Part shown: piece after piece, positions 21,091-56,960 of the stretch
Layout: each line of letters starts with the position of its first letter
Position numbering within the stretch: the stretch's first letter is position 1
DNA from: Ridgeia piscesae
Lineage: Eukaryota; Annelida; Polychaeta; Sabellida; Siboglinidae
Assembly: GCA_025642075.2 (NCBI GenBank)
Contig: JAODUO010000044.1
Location: forward strand, 46,001 to 110,000
Reading direction: 5' to 3'
DNA: 64,000 nucleotides
Program-made: the position numbers and the translations under genes
Notes under the pieces: model-generated
What the model was told of the DNA's origin: nothing
The model's database searches: none
The model's input: only the letters and a program-made list of their open reading frames with translations

Positions 21091-22077
21091 CATTCACCCA
21101 AAGAGAATATAACATCATAATTGATTAGAGATACAACAAAAAATTTCATTTTATTGTCAGAAACAAACAGATAGCTACAAGTCAACAAATTCTGCAAACA
21201 GTAATAAAACAACGAAGTTACTCGGAGGTTGTTAATGTCAACAAACGTACCCATGTAGTAGATGTTGGGGGCGACCCAGCCTCCATATGGCAGCTCCTGC
21301 AAGTAGTTTGATGCCTCATGGTTGCCACCAATGAAGATGGTCAAAATGGGAGCCTTCTTTTCACCTGAATAGTATCTGCAAGACATGGGACATACATTTA
21401 GTTATTTTTCACTATATCTGTATATGTGGTGTATACATCTAAATTTAATGGTTAGTACTTTCATCTTCACCATGGATAGATATGCATTACCTGCATCACA
21501 TGCACTAAAAACAAATTGTTTTCTGGATCTTAACCCAACAAAAAAATAGCCTCACAGAAAAACCATCCATTTACCCATACACCCTAAATTTTTCACTGGG
21601 TTGAAGGGTAAACGATGGCCCAAAAGTTGGCTCTTAGTGAATTGCAAGGTGTAATCCCCAAAGTAATTGTTTAACACTTCAATTTTTTTTAACAAACCGG
21701 CTGTGAATATTATTTAAACTATTTTCACATTACATGCTTGGACATGAAATCAAATTATTTATTATTACCCACCAGCTAACTCAAAACAGCTTAACATGGG
21801 GTGACAATACATTAAGTGAACATATCCTATCTGTAGGCTAGAATAAATGCCCGCTAGATACCCATTGGTGAGTGACTCACTTGTAGAACGTGTTCATCTT
21901 CTGATACTTGGGAGGCACTGCCATGGCATGCAGGTCAGACTTGTTGCGTACCGACTGAAAGTCACCGCAGATGAGCAGCAGATCAATCTTGATGTTTTGA
22001 CTCTGCTGAAGAAAGTCAAGAGTCTCGTAGATCTTATCCAACTCTCCATGACAGCAACCTTCCACTGCGATCTTCAT
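15526..22077 (-). CDS. DBR1: DBR1, RNA lariat debranching enzyme (eight exons)
   Basis: On the - strand: 22077-21881, 21375-21251, 20594-20514, 20179-20094, 18735-18511, 18160-18086, 17299-17160, 16255-15526; 1659 nt in frame, 552 residues (human about 544). Known role: a nuclear metallophosphoesterase that cuts the 2'-5' branch of intron lariats. Seen here: GCCHG (residues 7-11), LLICGDF with D39, GGNHE (82-86, N84 and H85), LSHDWP with H174, and SAHLH with H226 and H228, that is, the full metal and catalytic set at human-like positions. A lariat-recognition-type segment, [16 protein letters not shown], follows GGNHE. The C-terminal domain has an Asp/Glu-rich low-complexity tract (about 410-450) and ends in a basic KKFKRRNQ patch like the human KKIKRRNQ, a likely nuclear signal. 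All splice sites are GT-AG. The start is [14 protein letters not shown], collinear with the family. Confidence 0.97.
16256..17159. other. DBR1 intron 7
   Basis: About 0.9 kb of intron. No repeat or gene recognised. Confidence 0.7.
17160..17299 (-). CDS. DBR1: DBR1 coding exon 7
   Basis: Encodes [20 protein letters not shown], then [13 protein letters not shown]. It corresponds to the human YDIEWLTVLRAT segment. Donor GTAAGT. Confidence 0.93.
17300..18085. repeat. DBR1 intron 6 with short direct repeats
   Basis: A ~60 bp block around ATGTAGCTATAAACCAACAT and CTAGACA occurs near 17710 and 17768, and a weaker copy lies near 17990. Confidence 0.7.
18086..18160 (-). CDS. DBR1: DBR1 coding exon 6
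   Basis: Encodes [18 protein letters not shown], the conserved end of the catalytic core. Acceptor TTTTAG, donor GTCAGT. Confidence 0.95.
18511..18735 (-). CDS. DBR1: DBR1 coding exon 5 (HD and HLH metal ligands)
   Basis: 75 codons, from [20 protein letters not shown] to [15 protein letters not shown]. It contains H174, H226 and H228. Acceptor TTGCAG, donor GTAGAC. Confidence 0.97.
19461..20031. repeat. 12 bp minisatellite (GAGTGTAACAAT)n
   Basis: About 47 head-to-tail units in DBR1 intron 4, perfect at the left and increasingly variant to the right. The open frames across it are repeat artefacts. Confidence 0.95.
20094..20179 (-). CDS. DBR1: DBR1 coding exon 4
   Basis: Encodes [20 protein letters not shown] then LEAFRLKQ, matching the family's GHFECPPYN and IYHVRN blocks. 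Acceptor TCTTAG, donor GTCAGT. Confidence 0.96.
20389..20460 (-). pseudogene. DBR1: Decayed tandem duplicate of DBR1 exon 3
   Basis: On the - strand it repeats the blocks TTTGGTGGGTTAAG and AATCTACAAGGAT and the donor context GAGGTATGGTCAT of exon 3. A TAG in the exon frame and one extra base (AAGGGTTGTGGGGG versus AAGAATTGGGGG) make it unusable. It sits just downstream of the real exon in intron 3. Confidence 0.75.
20471..20501. repeat. Perfect inverted repeat (hairpin)
   Basis: AAATTTCATATC and GATATGAAATTT are exact complements with a 7 nt spacer. It lies at the junction between DBR1 exon 3 and its pseudo-copy. Confidence 0.85.
20514..20594 (-). CDS. DBR1: DBR1 coding exon 3
   Basis: Encodes [20 protein letters not shown] followed by KDKDFHRG. 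Acceptor TTGTAG, donor GTATGG. A decayed copy of it lies at 20389-20460. Confidence 0.95.
20797..21085. repeat. CT-rich microsatellite
   Basis: An almost pure CTCT/CTGT tract on the + strand in DBR1 intron 2. On the transcribed strand it is GA-rich. Confidence 0.95.
21251..21375 (-). CDS. DBR1: DBR1 coding exon 2 (GGNHE)
   Basis: Encodes [20 protein letters not shown], then [16 protein letters not shown]. The donor is GTACGT. It holds catalytic N84 and H85. Confidence 0.97.
21881..22077 (-). CDS. DBR1: DBR1 coding exon 1
   Basis: Starts [20 protein letters not shown] and ends NTFYK in phase 2 before GTGAGT. A CTGAAATCTAG acceptor-like site about 25 nt upstream of the ATG suggests a 5' UTR intron. 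Confidence 0.96.
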
Positions 22078-22469
22078 TTTCCAGTGATACTGCGGATCCT
22101 AGATTTCAGGAGATGAAAGCAGAAATAATCAACAACTACAGCAGAAGTTTCTAAAATTATTGTCTAGAGCTCAACAAGAGCAAGCAGCTAAATAGTGCTT
22201 ATAAAATCAATTTATCATCCAAATTTATTTCATAGGTACTATTTGTCAGATCAAGGTATGCAACTGTGCATGATGTAAACTTAATTTGTCCACAGGGACT
22301 AGAGATGCAAAGATGTAATTAAACTGGTTGTACTATGCAAAAAATTCATATTTAGAAAAATTTAAATTTGCACTGAAAAGGATGATATATTGCTTGATTT
22401 TTTTATACGTTTGGAAAAGGCGTTTACATCGACTCATTGGAATTAAATTGGTATAAAACACAATTAAAA

Positions 22470-22727
22470 AAATGTCTGACCTCTTTACCAGAAGTGATGA
22501 CATACAGAACACATATACATCACAAAAAGTAGTAAAAATCGTTATGACTTATGAAAAGGCCCTAATAATTTAGGCCAGTTATTTAACAATTACAAAAATA
22601 TCTGACCTCTATACCAGAAGTGATGAAGAATGACATTCGGAACACATCACAAAAGGTAGTAAAAATTGTTAACTTATGAAAAGGCGGGTTAAAGGCCCTA
22701 ATAATTTAGGCCAGTTATTTAACGAGG
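22470..22727. mobile_element. Tandem decayed arms of the foldback element
   Basis: Two consecutive copies run from CCAGAAGTGATGA through AAAAGGCCCTAATAATTTAG to GCCAGTTATTTAAC. They match the right arm of the element at 25706-25824, with several changes. Confidence 0.65.
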
Positions 22728-24292
22728 GGTAGAACTACCCCCTAGTCCATACACTAGTAAAGATAAGGGCGGACTAATAAACTTGCCAGTCAACTAGTCC
22801 GGTGGTCTTGTAAAGTTAAGTGTGTCATCCACCCCACCCTACACCTACAGTATAGTCAATCAAGCTTTTGAAGCCACAGGTGACCCTAAGTCCCTAACCC
22901 ATACACAGGCCTGGATGTAACTGAATCCCAACTTCCCAAGTCATTAAAACATTGATAAATTGTTGTTCTTGAACCATTGGTTACAGCAGCTACAGCATCA
23001 TCATTTACTGATAAATGATATTTTCTTAGGCACGGAGACTGGGTATGAATTTACCAGGACAGTGGGCATTGTTCATAAGATCAGCAGTTCACTGATAGTT
23101 CAGTGTATAATTTTCTGTAGTGTTATATTTTTATTTTGCCATAACACCAGAGCAGTTTTCACAACAGCATAATCTGAAGGTTACGACACCATAATCTGGA
23201 GTTACATAAAATTGTATTGGTAGGCTGCCCTGTATCTCATAGAGCTGATCATATCTTCAGTTCTTCTTCAATTACTTAGTTATTTCTTTATTATTACTTT
23301 ATTACCTTTATGAACATTGCATTGTTATTTAACTGGGGTTGCAAAATACTGTTTAGTTTGAAATAAAAATGTGACTTATTTTTTATGTTTTATATTTGCA
23401 GGACTACTAAACTTGTTGGCGGCTAGTAAAGTTTTGTCTTTACTGGTCCTGCTGACTAGTAAAATAAATGGAGAAGTTCCACCCCTGCTTAAATATAAGA
23501 TTGCCTACTTTCTTGAAGAAGAGGTTAATAAAATAAATCATACACAAAATGTAGGTACCCGTGAAATCCCCCTTCACACACTTACACTTTGATTTCAGTC
23601 GGTACCTGAAGTGGTTGAATAGATCACTTCCAACGCTCTGTTGACTTGTGGATACCCTTATTATCGCCCAACAATGTATTCAAATATCACTTACGCGAAT
23701 AGCACATTCAATTATTTGGAAGCCCACCTTTCCTATAGCTTATGATAAATTATGCTGGAAGGTTAAAATGCAGCTGGTACTCTGCAGCATGGTGGTTCGT
23801 CCCTGCTTTATGCTCGCGCGCCAAGATGTTAAAAGCGCATTTTGGCAGGATTTAATTCGTTAGGTGGCGCTGCATGCAATTTTTTTGCGGACGGAGATGC
23901 AAACGGTGTTCATTTGTATTGATAATTCAACGCTATTTATGCAACATTTTTGAAATACGTTCCATACTGTCTAACGAATTGTGGAAAACAGCGCCAACAA
24001 AATGATTCCTTCCGCAATGGTATTTATTGTTTTGCACATACATAGTTTATTAGCGAGCGATAAATGGGTGCTAGTGTAATGTTTGTACACAAACGGAACC
24101 TGCCGAGCGTAGCCTTTGTCACTGCATTTGAGTTTGAGTGAACTGCCACAATACATTCTAGTATATTCATAGTACAATTTTAACATAATCATGGACATAT
24201 ACTGTAATAATATGTGAATGTGTATAAATAATAATTTGATAGAATAATACAGGCAGGATCCCCACCTAAATTCTAATTTGTAATGTTATTGG

Positions 24293-25824
24293 GTAATCTT
24301 CCAGTTAACTTACCTAAATTATTAGAGCCTTTTCAAAACGGTTTTACGAACTTTTTTCGATGTGTATGTGTTCGGGATGTCATTCTATATAATTTCCGGT
24401 ACAAAGTACTTTGCAGACGATTGCCTACTATACAGGAAAATACAGACATTCAACGACCATATTTTGCTACAGAAGGACTTAACGCAACTTGGGAAGTGGG
24501 CAAATACCTGGGGGATGAATTTTAATACAAACAAATGTCACATCCTAAGCATAAAAAATAAAACACAATTCTTCTATAGCCTAAACAATGAAACTCTGGA
24601 ATATTAACTACCAACCCGTACCTTGGCATCACCATATCTAATGACTTAAAGTGGCACTCACACATTTCTACAATAACCAAAAAAGCAAATAGCACACTTG
24701 GCTTCCTAAGACGAAATATACGCAGATGCCCCATTAACAGCAAACGGACGGCATACATTGCCCTTGTGCGCGCTGTCTTAGAATACGGAGCCATAGTGTG
24801 GGACCCATACCATCGGGGGGACATAGACAAATTAGAACAAATTCAACACCGTGCAGCTCGCTTCATCACTGGAGACTACCGCTCTAGACACCCAGGATCT
24901 GTCACAACCATGCTCACCAACCTTAACCTCGACACATTAGACAATAGACGACGCGACCAAAGACTAAAATTCATGTTCAGAACTGTTAGAGGATCCATCC
25001 CAGCTCTCCCCACTGAAACATTCTTCCGGCCCCAAAAACAAACAAAAGACACATTAAGCCTAAACACTTCCCCGACCATGTATCCTCAAATTTTGTCCAA
25101 CAACTAACAACCAACAACACCAGATGTTTTATAGTACCCACAGCCCACACTGAACAATTTAAGAATTCATTTTTTGTAAAAACAATAGCCGACTGGAACC
25201 AACTAAACGAGTCGCAGGTCCAGGCTGAAACCATAACTGATTTCAGTCGCCTGACCTGCGGCTCAAACACCCAATAACATGCGCACACACCCCCGTCGTA
25301 TATAATAGCCACTATTGGCTTCTTTACGACGTATCCCATTCAGATTCAGAAAGAAGTAAGATACTATTTAATTTTTTTAATTTTAGATAAATTTAATGCC
25401 GTCATGGCATGAGCAGTTAGCGCATGTCAGACACATCAGGCCCACAAATGCAGTGTGCACTACGAAGTCTAAATAAAAAACAAAATTTTAGTAATATTTT
25501 ATAAATGTATGCATAAAACAAATAAATCTGCATTATTTATTATGATGTACACATAGCCTTAGTTTTGGGGACATATTCACAAATCACAAGACATCGCCTT
25601 TGTGGTTATGATGTGTCTGGTTAGTGCACCCTCCTCACGCCTTGTTTATGTCAACTCTATGGCATTAAATTTATCTAAAGACACAATTTAAAAAAAATTA
25701 TATCTGGTTTCTTTTTAGCGGAAATGATGTAGAATGACATTCCAAACATACACACATCAAAAAAAATTGGTCAAACTGTTTTGAAAAGGCCCTAAGAATT
25801 TAGGCCAGTTAACTGGAAGATTAC
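24293..25824. mobile_element. Foldback element copy 2, interrupted by a LINE
   Basis: The left arm (24293 to about 24405) and right arm (about 25706-25824) are inverted copies from GTAATCTTCCAGTTAAC to ATTTCCGGTACAAAG / CTTTTTAGCGGAAAT. The middle is a retrotransposon fragment. Same family as 244-505. Confidence 0.75.
24407..25276 (+). pseudogene. Non-LTR retrotransposon RT fragment
   Basis: Translation shows YFADDCLLYRKI (the catalytic FADD box), GKWANTWGMNFNTNKCH, YLGITISNDLKWHSHI, ALVRAVLEYGAIVWDPYH, LEQIQHRAARFITGDY and, after a second shift, IADWNQLNES. This order is the 3' half of a Jockey/CR1-like reverse-transcriptase ORF. It is 5'-truncated and has at least two frameshifts (near 24605 and 25100), so it is dead. 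Confidence 0.88.
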
Positions 25825-26208
25825 ATGTTTTTGTAACATAATTATTTAAGAAACACTAAACAAAATTAATTACAGAATCACCCTCATTTTGTAATTGTTT
25901 AACCTAATTGTAACATAAATAAAAAAACTCAGTATGTTGAAGCAATTTAGAATGTCCATTATGATTATGTACGAGATCAAATAAACTAACTGCTGAAGTA
26001 ATGATGTCAACATGACAACTTGTATTAAGTATTCTACTCCAGACAAGTTTGCCGTCCAACCATTTTATACACATTGCAGAGAAAGTCAGGCATGTTTGTG
26101 CATTGAATTTCTTTTGAGTTGAGAATATGTATGTGTCAGTATAAGTATATCTTGAAATCTGATTATCATTATCCTTCATGTGCATGTGTAATTTTATTTG
26201 TTCTGTAG

Positions 26209-51334
<25,126 letters not shown>

Positions 51335-51677
51335 CTGGCAGACGATGGCGCCACCATCAGTGATATATGTTGGATGCTGTCATGTTTCGAGAAGTTGGAG
51401 TGAAAAATTAGCTATGTTAGTTATGAACACGATTTCCATGTGACGTGCCCTGTCGATTGGATGTATTTCATGTGTCCGTCATATTTATTATATCCCGTTT
51501 AGTATGCCTTATGTATTGAGACAATGTTTGCACTGCCACCTGGTGTCAAATGTAATCTGTATCACCTATACTCATGATCACAGAAATTATGACTGATTGT
51601 GTAGTACTTCGTCAATTGTCATCTGTTATTTGGCTAGTTGCGTGACACGCAGTAATACATCTATGATGACACATTGG

Positions 51678-51709
<32 letters not shown>

Positions 51710-53206
51710 ATAGCATATGCATATATATATATATATATATATATATCGATCGCTGATCACAGTAAAATATGCATGACATTATTTGTATCTTTTCTTCAAG
51801 ACACACTACTCAATAATTTGAGTGGATTAGCTGGAGGTAAGTAAGATCTCTAAACAAAGAAGTCGCACTTTAGCAATACATATTACTGTTACAACATTAG
51901 CAACCATTATTTTCACTCCTCTAGTTTCTTGGTAATTTGGTGAAATGTATTTATATAGTATTTTTAACCCCATTTGTAAAGTCAGTGTTTGAGATTTTCG
52001 TCATAACATTTATATTTGTTTTTCTTATGTACATATAACTGCGTGAACGTTTGGTGTAGGTGGAGTACTGGCAAATAAGTCTAATGTGCATGAAATAATT
52101 CCGCCTGACAAAATGTAAGCTCCTGAATGTTTGTTTAGTACAGTCTACATAAAACAGACTCTTGTCTCGGGCCTATAGCTGGTGAATCTTGATAAACTGT
52201 CTTACAATGTAACGGATGTCGACGCTTGCCAAAACGGTGATGAAAAGGTTAGCTAAGCCATCGACGCCGTTTCGAATACTCCTGCTCTTACGTAAGAGAA
52301 ACGATATATTACTTGGAGGATCCCCAAACACTGGCTATGTTGACTCCGTTAAATTGTCATGGATAGTTCATTATAAACAACAGTACCCGTGCGAAGTGGA
52401 GAAAATACATTTTCAACGAATGCGACACATTTGTCTGACAGCGCGACTGTAGCCAGAAATCTCGATAGCTGCAGACTAAGATGGCGCCTTGTACGTCAGT
52501 GCTACGGAAAACGACGCAGCAACGCAGTTGTTCATTTTGTTTGATTCTTGGAATAGTGCATGCATGCAGTCTTGTTTGCCTGTGCATGCCATGTTGATAT
52601 CTTGTTTATAACACCGAGTTATTGTTAAGAAACATAGTTACATGTAAAGTTGTCATCTGTGAAGTAAACGCGTACATGAATATAAATGCGATCATCAGAC
52701 TAATCGTTCCATTTCAGTCAGTGCGGAGGCAATTTCTCGAACTCGCTTGAATACTGATGATTTTAATCCACGAAACGTGTGGGCAAATTAATCTTTACGA
52801 TCGTTATGTGATTAGTTACAATTATCACTAATTATCATCGCCGCTAGCTGTTGGGTGTACTACGAGAGCCCGTGACATCACATAGTAATTAGTTGTAAAA
52901 CATCGCATGTGGAGTCACGTTTCTCAAATCTACATTGATTTTTCAAGTTCACTATATCCGTTACAACAATTTATTAAAACATCAATTAAATAATCTGCAT
53001 ATGTTGTTACAATTGATTCATTAACATTCCCAACAGAACTCTACATCGGACGAATTATATAACCGACAAATAAAATGTCTAAAACGCGGAGGTTTAAATT
53101 AGGCTTGTTAACAGCGTGTGTGTGATTGTTGTGCATAATTTTTTAAATGTTACATGAACTTGGAATTAATTTGCTGCTGTAATATAATGAATAATAATAA
53201 TACCAG
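51335..53206. other. ARMC8 3' flank
   Basis: Contains the 3' UTR, a (TA)n tract at 51680-51746 and AT-rich DNA. The nearest canonical AATAAA seen is at 53069-53074, rather far. No second gene recognised. Confidence 0.5.
51680..51746. repeat. (TA)n microsatellite
   Basis: Two TA runs separated by TAGCATATGCA. Confidence 0.95.
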
Positions 53207-53401
53207 ATGTATTATATAGGAGCTCGGTATCCCCCCCCCCCGATGGGATCAAACGCGCACAGATCTCGCTCAATCTCGGACGTCTCGTCGGTTAGTACGG
53301 TATATGTTTTAAGTTTTTATCCCATCCGTGTGAGGGCGCTGTATGTTGAAGAGCCGCGGCTCGGACGTGTTAGCTCTGATAGTACACTGTCTAACGGATA
53401 A
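53207..53401 (+). CDS. Unrecognised open frame, possible exon
   Basis: Follows TATTATATAG and contains SNAHRSRSISDVSSVS and EEPRLGRVSSDSTLSNG, a more protein-like composition than other frames nearby. A run of 12 C lies inside it. No homology recognised; it may well be chance. Confidence 0.15.
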   Translation: MYYIGARYPPPPMGSNAHRSRSISDVSSVSTVYVLSFYPIRVRALYVEEPRLGRVSSDSTLSNG

Positions 53402-54329
53402 CGCTGACTGTGACGTGAATTACTTCACATAAAATATGCGTGCATTGAATTTATTTTATTTGTAAAATCATATCTTGATATGTTTAACTTTTCACACAAG
53501 CGACGTAAGATATTTATAATTATTGTCATTATAGTTTTAATAAATGCGCATCTTACGGTGTTTCGTTGTGAATGAAACATACGTTTTGAACCAGTCGAGC
53601 GGCCTTCGTGACCTGCTGCGTTCTCCTTAGCAACGGCATGACGACACTAACGTTTGACGTGTGTCTACCAGTTTTTTGTTCACGTTGCTTAAAACGCGAA
53701 TTCTGTAGAGCACATTTAACGAACACGACTGCGACAGAGAAGGTAAGTGGGTTTCTGATCTGTGGAAGCGCTACAAAAGCTATCATTGATCACACTTTTA
53801 AATGAGGAAGAAAGATGGATTGGTTATCGGAGGAGACAATGCGAGCGTGCTACATGGGAAGACGAGGAGAGGACCACCTGATGGATGAGCGAGGGAGGCA
53901 GATGGTATTACGTGCAACCGTGATCGATGGGGCAAAATTGAGAAAGATGACCAGAAGCGTATCAGATATATAAATGGGTGTTCTGTAGAAACAATTGGAT
54001 CGAAGGCAATGTTTCGGACTAGGCGAATGGGACGCGCAAGTCTTGTCTGCCAACAACGGTTGGTCGGTTTCTCTTGGAATAGCTGGCCTCATGTCTTTCA
54101 TGTAGGGGCTACTACATATAGGACAAATATTATTATATTATTTGTCAGTGAGACTAGTTGGGAGACTAAAAGTTGATAGCGCTGTGTCAGCCGCTTCTTT
54201 TCTTGAGCCTCACAAGCGTGTACAAAGGTGATTATATTTCCGTCAGTGTCAAGCAGTGGTGGAGTCACGTGTTTGTGTTGTGTGTGATGTGGAGGTGTCA
54301 CCGTTTGTAGTAACTCTTGGTGGTGTGGT
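53402..54329. other. Gene-poor region
   Basis: Nothing firm is recognised. The part 53815-54100 is locally purine-rich and may be old retrotransposon sequence. Confidence 0.35.
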
Positions 54330-54530
54330 GTCTTAGATGTGATGGTGGTGGTGGTGGTGGCGGTGGTGGCTGTGGCGATGGTGATGGTTGTGACGGCGGT
54401 GGTGGTGGTTGTGGCGTTGGTGGTAGTGGTGGTGGTGGTTGTGGCGGTGGTGATGGTTGTGACGGCGGTGGTAATGGTGGTGATGATGGTGGGTGTGGGT
54501 GTAGTAGTGGTGGTTGTGGCGGACTGTAAT
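54330..54530. repeat. GGT/GGC trinucleotide-rich tract
   Basis: Imperfect GGTGGTGGC repeats with GATGGT and TGTGGC variants; open in several frames only because of the repeat. Confidence 0.92.
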
Positions 54531-54891
54531 GTGGCATTGTGGTGTGGGCAGTATAGTGTTATTTGGCGTAGTGGGTTATGAGGATTTCCGTTGGTAAAGT
54601 TATATTTCGTACCTCGCTAGGTGGCGACACTCAATCAGAACAGGAACGCCACACGTGTGTAAAGCAAGGACATTTTATTCTTCGAGAAATGCGTTATCTG
54701 AAAGTATTTTAAAACAAGAAAAATTACATTCCATATATCTCATATTGCATACTTTCATTGCAAGTTAATAATGTGAAAAAATGGCAGAAAAGTTCAGTCG
54801 CCGGTTTACAACCTTAGGGCTAGTGTAGGTTTTGTAACGGCTGTACCTACTGTACTTTTTTTCCGAGATACAAACGATTGTAATAAAACAG

Positions 54892-55086
<195 letters not shown>

Positions 55087-55517
55087 TATACATAACGTCT
55101 CTAACAAACCAAAAATAATGCATCGCAATTGTAAGAAAATATGGGTTAATAGTGTTTTGAGACACAAAAGCAGCTTCTCTGTGACCACCAGACACTGCGC
55201 GGCAGGCCGAGGCAGCAACCAGAGGCAGCACGTCATATACAGAACTGTAGTTGGAGTACATCCTGTAGAAAATATTCCATACGTTTTTCGGAGGATTATA
55301 TATAACGTAGGGGAGACCGGAACTAGTTGTATCACGGGCATTTTGTAACGGTGGGCTAATGTTTACTGTAATGATTATATTATGTACCTATATGTGGCCA
55401 TGAAAAAAGAGTTAAATAGAATATCATATCGTATCCAACATAAATTAAAATGATAATTTTAATTGATATAGAACTTCAATCAATTCTACAAATTAAATAT
55501 AATGCTACTGATATTGT

Positions 55518-56018
<501 letters not shown>

Positions 56019-56049
56019 ACTAAATAACTCTGTAAAGTTATACATAATT

Positions 56050-56500
56050 GTGTACTAATGGCACGCGATGATATCCCTGCCAGCGACAGCGCGTACGTGT
56101 TCGATCGGCAAACAGAGAATTACCGGCGCTCCCCTAAAACACGTTGAGTTCAGTTCGGCGTGAAATTCGCGCTGGCGCTGTGAAATATTGGCAAATAAAT
56201 CGTTTCCGAAGCGCGTTCCGATGTTACTCCGCTGTGCGCGAGGCATAACTCGCTACGGCCTTCCAAATTGAAGCCGCCTCGTTTATCTGTCCGTGTCAAG
56301 TAGCTCTATATCTACAATGTCGTAGCTCACTGGGAATTGCCAAAAATTGCCTCGCTTATATAAAGCCCAGTAATTGAATCACCTGGCAAACGTTCCCGGG
56401 CTATTAATTCTGGCAGACGACATATGCAGAAAACGCGTTTCATCGGGCCCCCAGTGGCTAGCTTGGCTCTCTTGTTTTAATCGCTTCAGGCGGATTTCAC
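56050..56500. other. CpG-richer non-coding block
   Basis: Base composition shifts sharply from the flanking repeats (TTCGATCGG, GAAATTCGCGCTGGCGC, GAAGCGCGTTCCG). Homeodomain-type TAATTG and TTAAT cores and an E-box CACCTG near 56370-56410. A regulatory element is possible. Confidence 0.3.
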
Positions 56501-56960
56501 CACTTCAAAGACGCGGTGTTTGTTTCGTGTTTTCCCGGTTGCATATCACCAAAGTAAGCACGCGTCATCTGTGCAGGTGATTAGCGATTAGTGTAATAAC
56601 ATTATTACTGTTCAAACCGCCGATGACCACAAGTCCACAATGTCCACTTGGCGGTCATGCAAAAACACGCTGTTTTTTCTCTCGCGTATATCATCAACGT
56701 AATCAGTGATGGCCCGAGGTGATTAGCGATGAATGTATAATATTATTAAGCGCTGGCTCAGCGGTTGAATGTAAAATACGGAATTCCACGTGATCGCAAG
56801 GGCAAAGACGTGGCGTTTGTTTCATGTGGTTTTTTCTTCTGATTACGTACACCGAGTAATCAGAGATAGCCTGCAGGTGATTAGGGATTAGTGTAGTAAT
56901 ATTATTATCCGTCCGCTCAGACGCCTAGCGACGAGTACTCAACTTGACCACAAGGGCTAC
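56500..56960. repeat. Diverged ~150 bp tandem units with a conserved GATTA core
   Basis: AGGTGATTAGCGATTAGTGT at about 56576, AGGTGATTAGCGATGAATGT at about 56718 and AGGTGATTAGGGATTAGTGT at about 56875 are each followed by TAATATTATTA-like sequence. The first and third are preceded by GCGGTGTTTGTTTC / GTGGCGTTTGTTTC. Confidence 0.75.

Larger units (their letters stand above)
22078..26208. promoter_or_regulatory. Divergent DBR1-ARMC8 intergenic region
   Basis: The region holds the 5' ends of two head-to-head genes. The segment 23760-24130 is richer in CpG (GCTCGCGCGCC, TTGCGGACGGAG, AACAGCGCCAAC) than its surroundings and is the best guess for a shared promoter. The ARMC8 first coding exon should lie here. 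One weak candidate is ATGATTCCTTCCGCAATG at about 24002 before GTATTT. The rest is foldback elements and a LINE. Confidence 0.4.

Noticed and set aside
20641..21386. Long Arg/Glu-rich ORFs
   Set aside because: They are the CT/GA microsatellite read in several frames and joined to DBR1 exon 2.
54298..54581. Pro-rich or Val/Gly-rich proteins
   Set aside because: Open frames arise in several phases only because of the GGT repeat.
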